DNA of 64,000 nt from Hymenobacter lapidarius (lineage in GTDB: Bacteria; Bacteroidota; Bacteroidia; Cytophagales; Hymenobacteraceae). Below, one piece after another: positions 1 to 8,565 of the stretch. The notes under the pieces were generated by a model. It was not told the DNA's origin and made no database searches. It was given only the letters and a program-made list of their open reading frames with translations. A program made the position numbers and the translations under genes. The stretch is taken from contig NZ_MDZB01000055.1 in the NCBI RefSeq assembly GCF_001816145.1, positions 1-64,000 of the forward strand. Direction: 5' to 3'. Positions within the stretch are counted from its first letter, which is position 1. Every line of letters starts with the position of its first letter.

Positions 1-2
1 CC

Positions 3-260
3 GCCCATGGACGTGCAGGCGCCCGCGCCGCCCCCGCCCACCCCAGGCCCCCCGCCATGGACACGGAAGCCCTGCGCAGCGAGCTGCGCAAAGACGGCCT
101 GATTGGCCCGGGCGACAAAGGGTTTCAACTGCAGCTCAACGCCTCGGGCATGACGGTGAACGGCCAGCGCCAGTCGGAGGAGCTCGCCACTAAATACCGC
201 AAGCTGGTGGGCCACGACGACGGCCAGCGCCACAACCTGAATATTTCAGTGCAGGAATAG
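3..260 (+). CDS. C-terminal end of an M56/BlaR1-like membrane protein (5' truncated by window)
   Basis: The reading frame is open from base 3 and ends at TAG 258-260, so the gene starts outside the window. The visible 85 residues begin with a Pro/Ala-rich linker. They end in a compact domain with the pattern ELRKDGLI...FQLQLN..GMTVNGQRQ...KYRKLV. This resembles the C-terminal domain often found after the M56 peptidase region of Bacteroidota BlaR1-like antirepressor peptidases; that link comes from family knowledge. The peptidase itself cannot be seen. The ATG at 57 lies in the linker and is unlikely to be the real start. A GC-rich hairpin follows. Confidence 0.6.
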   Translation, partial: AHGRAGARAAPAHPRPPAMDTEALRSELRKDGLIGPGDKGFQLQLNASGMTVNGQRQSEELATKYRKLVGHDDGQRHNLNISVQE

Positions 261-288
261 CGGGACCCTCCCCGCCTCTGGTTACAGC

Positions 289-320
289 AAGGCCGGCTCT
301 TCGCAAGGGGGCCGGCCTTT
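289..320 (+). terminator. Putative intrinsic terminator after the M56-like gene
   Basis: A perfect 9 bp stem (AAGGCCGGC at 289-297 with GCCGGCCTT at 311-319) begins 29 bases after the stop codon. The T tract after the stem is short, so it may be a weak terminator. Confidence 0.5.
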
Positions 321-439
321 GGCGGCTGGGCCATTTTTCTGCTCAGGAAGTTAGGTCACTGCACGCAACCTTCGGACCTTTGCGCCCATCTATGGACATC
401 CCCGTAATCTGTTATTTATAGGGTTTAGTATTGATTATA

Positions 440-3037
440 ATGTGGCGTTTTTTATTGGTTTGTTGGTTTAGCCTGTGTGCTGGTGGGGTGTTTGGCCAAA
501 GCCAGCCGGCTGGTAAAGAAGATGCCGGCGCGGCCCAACCCGCGCCCAAGCGGCAGCTGCAGGCCGTGCGCATCAGCTCCGGGGTGAAGCTCGATGGCGT
601 GCTTGACGAAGCGGTGTGGCAGTCAGCGCCCGTGGCTACGCGGTTCTACGAGCTGGAGCCCACGCCGGGCCGCCCGGAAAAGTTTCCCACCGAAGTGCGC
701 GTGCTGTACGACGACGACGCTATTTACGTGGGCGCTATCATGCATGACGTTTCGCAGGACTCCATTCTGCGCGAGCTCACCGCCCGCGACAACATCGGTA
801 ATTCCGACTGGTTTGGGGTGTATTTCGATACCTACAACGACCACCTCAACGGCTACCAGTTCATTGTGACGCCGGGCGGCGTGCAGGTCGACGCGCGCCA
901 GTCGCCGGCCAACGGCGAAGACGGCGACTGGAACGCCGTGTGGGACTCGCGCACCACCCTGCGCGGCAACGACTGGGTGGCCGAGCTGCGCATCCCGTTT
1001 TCGGCCATTCGGTTCAGCAAAGCGCCCGAGCAGGTGTGGGGCCTGAACTTTGGGCGGCAGCGCCGCAGCACGCGCCAGAAGTTTTTTTGGAACGAGGTGA
1101 AGCCCCAGGTCTCGGGCTTTGTGAACCAGTGGGGCGAGCTCACGGGCCTCAAGGACCTCAAGCCGCCGCTGCGCCTCTCGCTCACGCCCTACATCTCCAG
1201 CTACGTCAACCACTACCCTTACAACGAGCAGGGCAAGCGCAACGCCAGCACCAGCTTCAACGGCGGGGCCGACGTGAAGTGGGGCATCAACGAGAGCTTC
1301 ACGCTGGATGCCACGCTGGTGCCGGATTTCGGGCAGGTGCTCAGCGACAATCAGGTGCTTAATCTTTCGCCGTTTGAGGTGCAGTTCAGCGAGAACCGGC
1401 AGTTTTTTACCGAAGGCACCGAGCTGTTTAACAAAGGCGGCCTGTTTTACTCGCGCCGCGTGGGCGCCACGCCCGTTGGGTTTGGCCAGGTCAATGGCCA
1501 GCTGCGGCCGGGAGCCAGAGAGGCCGATGGTAGCCGGCGCCAAGGCGAATTCGTGGCCGAAAACCCCGGCGTGACGCCCCTGCTGAACGCCACCAAAATA
1601 TCGGGCCGCACCAGCAAAGGCCTGGGTGTGGGTATTTTTAATGCCCTGAGCAATAACGTGTATGCCGTGCTGCAGGACAGCACCACTGGCGCCCGGCGCG
1701 AGGTGCTCACCCAGCCCTTCAGCAACTACAGCATTGCGGTGCTCGACCAAAGCCTGAAGAACAACTCTTACGTCAGCCTCATCAACACCAACGTGACGCG
1801 CGCCGGCCAAACCTACGACGCCAACGTGACCGGCGGTCTGTTTCGCTTCGCCAACAAAGCCAACAAATACGCCCTCGACGGGCAGGTAGTGTACTCCCAC
1901 CGGCGCGGCAAGGACTTCAACTCGGAGCGCGACATCGCGGACCAGAACGGCTACAAGTACTACCTGAACTTTGGCAAAATCAGCGGCCAATTCACTTGGA
2001 GCGTCGACCACGGCATCGAGTCGAGCACCTACAACCCCAACGACCTAGGCCTGCTCTTCAGCAACAACAGCATTTCGCAGTCCCTCAGCGCTAGCTATAA
2101 CATTTACAAGCCCTTCTGGAAGGTGAACAGACTGCGCACCTACGGCAGCATCAGCTACTCACTGCTGCAAACGCCCACGCGCTACCAGGAAGCGGGCCTG
2201 TACCTGGGCGGCAACACCACGTTCACCAAAAGTTTCCTGACCACCGGCATCGATTTGCAGGCCTTGCCGCTCGCCCGCGACTATTTCGACCCGCGCCGCG
2301 CGCCACTGGGCCGCTACTACGTGCGCAAGCCCGCCAATGCCCGCATCAACGGTTTCCTGTCGTCGGACTACCGCAAGAAATTCGCGTACGACGTGCGGTA
2401 CGCCGCCCGCTTTTTCGCGGCCGACGGGGACCGCACCAACCGCAACACGCTGTATCTGAGTTTGAGCCCGCGCTACCGGGCCAGCGACCACCTCAGTTTC
2501 GTGTACGCGGCCAGCTACGAGCTGATTCGCAACCAGGTGGGTTACGCCGGCGGCCTCGACGGCCGCCAGCCCGCCGATGCGGCCCTGCTCGCCGACTTCG
2601 GCGGCCGGGGCGGCGACGTGCTGCTCGGGCGCCGCAACGTGGCCACCGTTACCAACACGGCCACCGGCATCTACACCTTCACCAACCGCATGTCGTTCAA
2701 CATCCGCGTGCGGCACTACGTGAGCAACGTGCACTACCGCGACTTCTCGCGCCTGCGCCCCGACGGTGTGGAAAGCCCCGTGGAATACCAGCGCAACCGC
2801 GACAACACATTCAATGCCTTCAACTTGGACGCTGTGTACTCGTGGTGGTTTGCGCCCGGCTCCCAGGTGAGCGTGGTGTGGAAAAACGCTGCGGCCAGGT
2901 CCTTCGAAGCCAACGCCGCCACCCCGCTGTACTTCGACAACCTGAGCAACACCATCAACACCGCCCACAACAACAATGTGTCGGTGAAGGTGCTGTACTA
3001 CCTCGACTACCTCGCGCTGCGGCCCCGGCGCGGGTAG
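440..3037 (+). CDS. DUF5916 family outer-membrane protein with N-terminal CBM9-like domain
   Basis: The product is 865 aa. The ATG at 440 gives a clean signal peptide (MWRFLLVCWFSLCAGGVFGQ). The frame also runs back to a TTG at 431, but that start adds only three residues. Residues ~40-230 look like the carbohydrate-binding family 9-like sandwich found at the N terminus of DUF5916 proteins (DGVLDEAVW, YVGAIMHD, NGYQFIVTPGG, ELRIPFSAIRF). The rest is aromatic-rich and strand-like, as expected for an outer-membrane beta barrel. The substrate is unknown; this family is widespread in Bacteroidota. The gene stands alone, convergent with the S8 peptidase gene 31 bp downstream. Confidence 0.85.
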   Translation: MWRFLLVCWFSLCAGGVFGQSQPAGKEDAGAAQPAPKRQLQAVRISSGVKLDGVLDEAVWQSAPVATRFYELEPTPGRPEKFPTEVRVLYDDDAIYVGAIMHDVSQDSILRELTARDNIGNSDWFGVYFDTYNDHLNGYQFIVTPGGVQVDARQSPANGEDGDWNAVWDSRTTLRGNDWVAELRIPFSAIRFSKAPEQVWGLNFGRQRRSTRQKFFWNEVKPQVSGFVNQWGELTGLKDLKPPLRLSLTPYISSYVNHYPYNEQGKRNASTSFNGGADVKWGINESFTLDATLVPDFGQVLSDNQVLNLSPFEVQFSENRQFFTEGTELFNKGGLFYSRRVGATPVGFGQVNGQLRPGAREADGSRRQGEFVAENPGVTPLLNATKISGRTSKGLGVGIFNALSNNVYAVLQDSTTGARREVLTQPFSNYSIAVLDQSLKNNSYVSLINTNVTRAGQTYDANVTGGLFRFANKANKYALDGQVVYSHRRGKDFNSERDIADQNGYKYYLNFGKISGQFTWSVDHGIESSTYNPNDLGLLFSNNSISQSLSASYNIYKPFWKVNRLRTYGSISYSLLQTPTRYQEAGLYLGGNTTFTKSFLTTGIDLQALPLARDYFDPRRAPLGRYYVRKPANARINGFLSSDYRKKFAYDVRYAARFFAADGDRTNRNTLYLSLSPRYRASDHLSFVYAASYELIRNQVGYAGGLDGRQPADAALLADFGGRGGDVLLGRRNVATVTNTATGIYTFTNRMSFNIRVRHYVSNVHYRDFSRLRPDGVESPVEYQRNRDNTFNAFNLDAVYSWWFAPGSQVSVVWKNAAARSFEANAATPLYFDNLSNTINTAHNNNVSVKVLYYLDYLALRPRRG

Positions 3038-3068
3038 CGCCGTAGCGTGCGCGCAGCGGTGCTTCGCG

Positions 3069-4691
3069 CTACCTCACGGCGGCCGTCTGCTGGTCGGCCA
3101 GCTTCACAGCTTCGTAGAGGTTCACGATGCCGCCGCTTTTGGAAAGGGTGGCAAAGTCCACCAGCTTCTGGGTGCCGGGCTTGTTCACCTTGGTGTGGTA
3201 CGGCACCGCTGACTGTAGAATTATTTGCTTGATTTGCAGCGCCGTAAGCTGCGGAAAGTAGGATTTTAGTACTGCCGCCACGCCGGCCACCACGGGCGCG
3301 GCCATGCTGGTGCCGCTGAACGTGGAGTAAGTATTGGCGGGCGTGGAGGAATAAATGTCGACGCCGGGCGCAAACACGTCCACAGTTTGCTTGCCGTAGT
3401 TTGAAAATTTGGCCGCCAGCTCCGGGGTGTTGAGGCGGCTGCTGGCGCCCACCGTAATCTGGTTGGGAATGTCCTGGCCGTTTAGGTAGTGGGCCGAAGG
3501 GTAATTCAGACCGGTGTCGTTGTCGTTGCTGCTGTTGCCGGCGGCGTGCACCAGCAGCACGCCTTTTTGGTCGGCGTACTGCATGGCCGCGTCCACTACG
3601 GCCTTATCGGGCGAGAAGTCCTTGCCAAAGCTCATGCTGATAATCTGGGCCCCGTTGTCCACGGCGTAGCGAATGGCGTTGGCCACGTCCTTGTCGCGCT
3701 CATCGCCGCTGGGCGTCGAGCGCACGCTCATGATGCGCACCGCGCCGGCCACGCCGTCGGCACCGAGCTGGTTGCCGCGCACACCCGCAATAATGCCCGC
3801 GCAGTGCGTGCCGTGGCTGGCATTGGGTCCCTGCGAGTCGGGATTGCCGTAGCCAGTTTCGGTGAGGTTGGCCACGTCGTCGCCCACCAGCGGGCGCGGA
3901 TTGTAGGACGGGTTCAGGCTTTTTTCCACCCGGTCGCGGGAGTGCGTAACGGCCTCGGCGAGGCCCTTCAGCGCCTCGTCGGTGCTGGCAAAGCGGTTGC
4001 GGCTCAGGAAGGCATACAACGACCCGGCGCTGGGCACATCGGGCCGGGAGCGGGCCGCCTGCCGCAGCAGGGCCGTATCGAGGCGGGTTGTGTTCAGCGC
4101 CTGCATCATCTGCCCAAAGGAGGCCGTGTTGCTGGCGTAGGCCTTCGTCAGCATCGAAAGCTGTTTGTTTTCGTTGGCCAGGTCTTTCAAATAGGAAGCC
4201 TTGGCCTGTTCGTACACATCAAACCTAGCCTGGTCGGCTGCCGATAGCGACTTGCGCTTTTTGCCCTCAAACAGCGGCTTGTACTGGCCGTAGATGCGGG
4301 TCTGCTCCAGGGTTTCCACGGCAATGTTCTGCCCGTCTTTGCCACCCAGGAAGTTCCAGCCGCGCACGTCGTCCACGTAGCCGTTCTGGTCGTCGTCCAG
4401 GCCGTTGCCGGCTATCTCGCCGGGCTTGCGCCACAGCACGGCCTTCAGGTCTTGGTGCGTGGAGTCAATGCCCGAGTCGAGCACGGCCACCAGCACAGTC
4501 ATCGGCTTGCGGTTGGCCAGCAACTCCCGGTACGCGCGGTCGGCGCTGATGCCGGGCACGCCGTCGGCTTTCAGGTCCAGGTGCTGCCAGCGGCGCACGG
4601 CATCGGCTTGGGCACTGGCACTAAGGCTGGTGAAGGATAGTAGGCCGAGCAGGGCCAACTGGGGAAAGCGCGAAAGCGTGAAGGCGGGCAT
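3069..4691 (-). CDS. Secreted S8 family serine peptidase (subtilase)
   Basis: The product is 540 aa. The ATG at 4691 was chosen because it gives a signal peptide (MPAFTLSRFPQLALLGLLSF...SASAQA); the frame is open to 4832 but that extension looks non-coding. The catalytic triad is visible: D72 (AVLDSGID), H293 (SHGTHCAG) and S462 (GTSMAAP), with oxyanion N386 (HAAGNSS). About 160 helical, charged residues lie between the Asp and His blocks, a long insertion seen in a Bacteroidota subgroup of S8 enzymes. No T9SS C-terminal domain is evident. The gene follows meaB on the same strand with an 85 bp gap. The protein is probably periplasmic or secreted; its substrate is unknown. Confidence 0.9.
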   Translation of the reverse strand: MPAFTLSRFPQLALLGLLSFTSLSASAQADAVRRWQHLDLKADGVPGISADRAYRELLANRKPMTVLVAVLDSGIDSTHQDLKAVLWRKPGEIAGNGLDDDQNGYVDDVRGWNFLGGKDGQNIAVETLEQTRIYGQYKPLFEGKKRKSLSAADQARFDVYEQAKASYLKDLANENKQLSMLTKAYASNTASFGQMMQALNTTRLDTALLRQAARSRPDVPSAGSLYAFLSRNRFASTDEALKGLAEAVTHSRDRVEKSLNPSYNPRPLVGDDVANLTETGYGNPDSQGPNASHGTHCAGIIAGVRGNQLGADGVAGAVRIMSVRSTPSGDERDKDVANAIRYAVDNGAQIISMSFGKDFSPDKAVVDAAMQYADQKGVLLVHAAGNSSNDNDTGLNYPSAHYLNGQDIPNQITVGASSRLNTPELAAKFSNYGKQTVDVFAPGVDIYSSTPANTYSTFSGTSMAAPVVAGVAAVLKSYFPQLTALQIKQIILQSAVPYHTKVNKPGTQKLVDFATLSKSGGIVNLYEAVKLADQQTAAVR

Positions 4692-4776
4692 TGGAAAGAA
4701 TAATTGAAAAAATACGCCGCTAAAGGTAGAGGTCCACGCCCCGGAAACCTTGTGAGTGCGGAAGTATTCGTGTATA

Positions 4777-5781
4777 TTACGATGGGCCTTGTAGCCCGCC
4801 CGGCAAGCGCAGTAGCTCCGTGGCCGCCGCAAACGGGGTGAGCTGGCCGGCGGCTACGGCTTGCTGCACGGCGGGCAGACGGTTGCGCACGGCGCCGTCG
4901 GCATAAAACTGGGTTTCCAGCTCCTGCACAATGCTCTCGTGCAGCCACTTCAGCTGTTGCTGCTGGCGCCGCAGCGGGAAATAGCCGTTTTGCTGCGTGG
5001 CCGCGGCATAGTCCTCAATAACTTGCCACACCTCGGCCACGCCGGTGCCGTTCACGGCCGATGTGAGCAGCACCGGCTGCACCTGGCCCGACGGCGCGGG
5101 CGGAAACAGGTGCAGCGCGCTCTGATAATCGAGGCGAGCGCGGCGGGCGGCCTGCTCGTTGCCTTGGTCGGCCTTGGTGATGCACAGCGCATCGGCCATT
5201 TCCATAATGCCGCGCTTGAGGCCCTGCAGCTCGTCGCCGGCACCGGCCAGCATCAACAGCAGGAAAAAGTCGACCATGCCGTGCACGGTGGTTTCGGACT
5301 GGCCCACGCCCACGGTTTCCACAAATATCACGTCGTGGCCCGCCGCTTCGCACAGGAGAAGGGCTTCGCGGGTGGCGCGGGCCACGCCGCCCAGGCTGCC
5401 GGCCGCGGGGGAGGGCCGAATATAGGCGGCGGCGTGCGCCGACAGCCACGGCATGCGGGTTTTGTCGCCCAGAATGCTGCCGCCCCCGCGCTGGCTGCTG
5501 GGGTCCACGGCCAGCACGGCCAGCTTCTTGCCCAGGGTTTCGACTACATATCGGCCCAGCGCTTCAATAAACGTGCTTTTGCCCACGCCGGGCACGCCTG
5601 TGATGCCCACGCGCAGGCTGCGGCCGGCGTGCGGCAGCACGGTTTGCAGCACTTCCTGGGCCAGGGCCTGGTCGGCGGGCAGGGTGCTTTCGACCAGGGT
5701 GATGGCGCGGCCCAGCACCGTGCGGGTGCCGGCCAGGATGCCGGCGGTGTACTCAGCGGCGGAAAGGCGTTTGGGGGGCAT
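4777..5781 (-). CDS. meaB: Methylmalonyl-CoA mutase-associated GTPase MeaB (ArgK family)
   Basis: The product is 334 aa, normal for the family. It is a G3E P-loop GTPase that protects methylmalonyl-CoA mutase and supports its cobalamin loading. Visible motifs: Walker A GVPGVGKST, the DPSSQRGGGSILGDKTRM block, the switch region ETVGVGQSE, and the base-recognition segment (I)TKADQGN. The start was set at ATG 5781 (MPPKRLSAAEY); the 33 residues upstream in frame do not resemble the family. The partner subunits mcmA and mcmB lie at 24.1-28.2 kb, so the chaperone is unlinked from its client. The S8 peptidase gene is downstream on the same strand. Confidence 0.93.
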   Translation of the reverse strand: MPPKRLSAAEYTAGILAGTRTVLGRAITLVESTLPADQALAQEVLQTVLPHAGRSLRVGITGVPGVGKSTFIEALGRYVVETLGKKLAVLAVDPSSQRGGGSILGDKTRMPWLSAHAAAYIRPSPAAGSLGGVARATREALLLCEAAGHDVIFVETVGVGQSETTVHGMVDFFLLLMLAGAGDELQGLKRGIMEMADALCITKADQGNEQAARRARLDYQSALHLFPPAPSGQVQPVLLTSAVNGTGVAEVWQVIEDYAAATQQNGYFPLRRQQQQLKWLHESIVQELETQFYADGAVRNRLPAVQQAVAAGQLTPFAAATELLRLPGGLQGPS

Positions 5782-5906
5782 AGGGGTGAAGCACGAGCGG
5801 GGCGGGTGCGCAAAGTTGCCGGTGGCCGGCTTAATTTTCGAATTCAACCGGCAAGCTAACCGATAGGAAGGCGCAGCCACCGCTTTCCACTCCCTTGCCG
5901 CGCCTT

Positions 5907-7319
5907 ATGAAAACCCTTCGTCTCCTGCATTTGGCCGCTCTGCTGGCTTTGCCCGCGGCCGTGCGCGCCCAAAACGAGTTGAGCAATTTCTCGGCCACGG
6001 GCCGGGGCGGGGTCGTGAACAGCTTCGCCGAAGGCTACCAGGCCATTGGGGTGAACCCGGCCAATCTGGGCCGCAACGGGCAGGCCAAGGTCTCGTTCAC
6101 CATTGGCGAGGTGGGCGTGGGGGTGGCGTCCCGCTCGCTCAGCAAGTCTTTTTTCGAGCGCATCATCTTCGAGCGCACCGAAAGCATTACCCCCGCCGAC
6201 AAAGCCGCGCTGCAGAATGGCCTGGCCGACGACGACGCGTTCAACCTCAACGTGGACGCCACCACGCTGGGCTTGGCCGTCAGCCTGCCCAACGGCCTGG
6301 GCAGCATTGCCGTCAGCAACCGCCAGCGCATCAGCGCGCACCTGGCCCTGAACCGCAACGCGGCCGATGTGGTCGTTAATGGCAAGTCGGCGGCCAGCCT
6401 GCAGCCCTATTACCCCACCACCGGGGCCGCCGCGCTGCCGCCGCCGCCGCTGTCCGAATTCCTGGACGGCACGGCCATTCAAATGGCCTGGACCAGCGAA
6501 TACAATATTGCCTACGGCTTGCGCGTGCTGGATAAGCCCGGCTTTAAGCTCTCGGCAGGCGTGGGCTACCGCTACATTCACGGCATTGGTATTGCCGATA
6601 TTCGGGCCGAGGGAAGGGAGCTGACGGCGTACTCGTCCCTGGCGCCCGTCTTTTCAGCCGATTACGGCGCCCTGGTCAACAGCCCCGATTTTAACTACAA
6701 AAACGGGTCCGTGCTGAGCCCCGTGGGCAGCGGGCACGGGGCCGACCTGGGCCTGTCGGCCGAAATCGGCAAGTTTTTGCAGCTCAGCGCCTCCCTCACC
6801 GACGTGGGTACGATGACGTGGACGAGCAACGTGGTAACGGCCACCAACCAGCAGCTGCAGCCCACCTCCGCCACCGGCATCGATACCTACGACGTGCTCA
6901 AGGAAGTGCTCAAGCAGTTCGATACCGATGAGCAAAACATCTTCGAGTACCAGGCCCAGCAGAAGCGCAGTGCTTCGCTGCCAGCCAAGCTCCGGCTGGG
7001 AGTGGGCTTCCGCCTTAGCAGCCTGTTCGAAGCCGGCGTGGACTTCACTGCGCCGCTAAATAAGGTCTCGGGCAACCTTACTGCCCCCTTTGTGGGCCTG
7101 GGCCTCGACTTTAAGCCAACGGGCTGGCTGCGGCTGAGCACCGGCGTGAGCGGCGGCGCGGGCTACGGAACCGGGGTGCCCCTGGGCATCACCCTGGTCA
7201 CGCCCATCTGGGAAGCCGGAATCAGCTCGCGGGACGTGACGGGCTATTTCAGCGAAAAGGCTCCCTACTATTCACTGGGGCTGGGTTTTCTGCGGTTCAA
7301 GATTGGCGGGCAGAACTAA
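5907..7319 (+). CDS. DUF5723-like outer-membrane beta-barrel protein
   Basis: The product is 470 aa. ATG 5907 is followed by a signal peptide (MKTLRLLHLAALLALPAAVRAQ). The mature protein opens with the GVNPANLGRNG-type segment typical of FadL/PorV-like Bacteroidota barrels, then alternating hydrophobic strands. It ends in an aromatic, strand-like tail (YYSLGLGFLRFKIG). The match to DUF5723 is from memory of that family. The gene is divergent from meaB with 125 bp between the two starts. Its function is unknown; structural outer-membrane or transport roles are typical. Confidence 0.7.
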   Translation: MKTLRLLHLAALLALPAAVRAQNELSNFSATGRGGVVNSFAEGYQAIGVNPANLGRNGQAKVSFTIGEVGVGVASRSLSKSFFERIIFERTESITPADKAALQNGLADDDAFNLNVDATTLGLAVSLPNGLGSIAVSNRQRISAHLALNRNAADVVVNGKSAASLQPYYPTTGAAALPPPPLSEFLDGTAIQMAWTSEYNIAYGLRVLDKPGFKLSAGVGYRYIHGIGIADIRAEGRELTAYSSLAPVFSADYGALVNSPDFNYKNGSVLSPVGSGHGADLGLSAEIGKFLQLSASLTDVGTMTWTSNVVTATNQQLQPTSATGIDTYDVLKEVLKQFDTDEQNIFEYQAQQKRSASLPAKLRLGVGFRLSSLFEAGVDFTAPLNKVSGNLTAPFVGLGLDFKPTGWLRLSTGVSGGAGYGTGVPLGITLVTPIWEAGISSRDVTGYFSEKAPYYSLGLGFLRFKIGGQN

Positions 7320-7369
7320 GCGTGTATCCAGATAGGGCATCCTGACGATAGGACTTCACGTCAGTAGAA

Positions 7370-7399
7370 CGTCATGCCGAGCGCAGCCGAGGCATGACG
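7370..7399. repeat. Short member of the CGTCATGC inverted-repeat family
   Basis: Two perfect 9 bp arms (CGTCATGCC at 7370-7378 and GGCATGACG at 7391-7399) flank a 12-base loop. The arm ends match those of the longer repeats at 10.8, 14.0, 32.8 and 42.6 kb, so this looks like a deleted or minimal copy. It lies between two convergent genes. Confidence 0.6.
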
Positions 7400-7446
7400 G
7401 TTTGTTTCCGGGGCTTTTCAAAAGAACGGCAAACCCCGGCTGCCGG

Positions 7447-8538
7447 CTACGGTATGACCACGAAGGCCGGCAGGCCCAGCTTGCTGCGGCGCCCGCCCAG
7501 CTTCAGTCCTTCGTCAATGTATAGGCATTCTTTGCCCAGCAGGTTGGGTTTCTGGATGACGCCGAGGTTGGGGTTGTCTTCGCGGGCCACGTAGATACGG
7601 CCGTCGGGACCGCGCTGCAGGGCACCAATCTTGCGGTTGGCCGACTTGCCCACCAGCAGTTTGTCTTTGGTTTTTAAGTCAAACTGCCAGATTTCGGTTT
7701 GGCCGCCGCCCACGCCGTTGCAGGTGCCGTAGAGCTTGCTGCCGTCGGGCGAAAACTCCACGCCGTAAGCCTCGGCAAAAGGCCCAAAGCTGCTGGGGTT
7801 GCTCACCTTGCCGGTGGTGCGGTCAAAATCATACACTTCAAATTTGTTGGTTTCACGCCAAAGGGCCGCCGCGAGCTTGCGGCCATCGGGCGAAAATTTC
7901 AGGGCGCCAATGGCGTTGCGGCCGGGGCCGGCGTTCATGCTGCCCACATTGCTCAGCAGCGGCTTGGCCGACACACCATCGGCCGTGACGAGGTAGGAAA
8001 CGAAGGCGTTGGAGTTCCAGCGGTGGGCCACTATCCAAGTGTCGCGGCCATTGGCGTGGCGCACCGCGGCCAGCTTTTCGGCCACCGGCTGAATGAGCAG
8101 CAGGTTCACGCGGGGCAGGTCGCCGAGGCCGTTATCGCGGGTCATGTCCACGATGGAGTAGCGCAGGCCATTGGGCGTGCCCTCGGGCGCCACCGTAAAA
8201 ATGTAAAAGATGTTGCCCGAGCCGGGGTCGGGCACGATGAGGGCCGATTGGGTGCTGCTGCCGCTGCCCATCAGCTTCACGCCGTTGGGCATCACGCGGT
8301 GCTCGCGGTTCCACACGGTTTGGCCGTTGGTGTAAAACAGCAGCTCGCCTTTGGCGCTGGTGGCCACGGCGCAGCCCTCGTAGGTGCTCATTTTGCCATC
8401 GTTCAGGGGCTTGGGCGTGTTGCCTTCGGCGAAGGTGAGGCCGGCCTGCTGGCCAAAATACCAGATGTCGGTAGGCCGCTGGGCCTGGGCGGCCACCGCC
8501 GCAAACAAGGGCAGGATTAGAAGAAAAAGACGTTTCAT
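7447..8538 (-). CDS. Secreted beta-propeller-like protein of unknown function
   Basis: The product is 363 aa. ATG 8538 begins a signal peptide (MKRLFLLILPLFAAVAAQAQ). The mature N terminus (IWYFGQQAGLTF...YEGCAVATS..GELLFYTNGQTVWN) is the signature of a propeller-like domain found at the front of many PKD or T9SS-sorted Bacteroidota surface proteins. Repeated blades with FSPDG motifs follow (LKFSPDGRKLAAA, VEFSPDGSKLYGT). Here the protein ends after the propeller, with no PKD domain and no T9SS tail. The start lies 28 bp from the stop of the upstream GT87-like gene, so the two may be co-transcribed. Confidence 0.7.
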   Translation of the reverse strand: MKRLFLLILPLFAAVAAQAQRPTDIWYFGQQAGLTFAEGNTPKPLNDGKMSTYEGCAVATSAKGELLFYTNGQTVWNREHRVMPNGVKLMGSGSSTQSALIVPDPGSGNIFYIFTVAPEGTPNGLRYSIVDMTRDNGLGDLPRVNLLLIQPVAEKLAAVRHANGRDTWIVAHRWNSNAFVSYLVTADGVSAKPLLSNVGSMNAGPGRNAIGALKFSPDGRKLAAALWRETNKFEVYDFDRTTGKVSNPSSFGPFAEAYGVEFSPDGSKLYGTCNGVGGGQTEIWQFDLKTKDKLLVGKSANRKIGALQRGPDGRIYVAREDNPNLGVIQKPNLLGKECLYIDEGLKLGGRRSKLGLPAFVVIP

Positions 8539-8565
8539 AAGAGCAAAAAGCAAGTGATGATGGGG

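Noticed and set aside
623..2011. 462-codon open frame on the minus strand
   Set aside because: It is antisense to the DUF5916 gene, rich in His/Val/Ala/Gly as expected from GC-rich antisense codons, and has no family resemblance.
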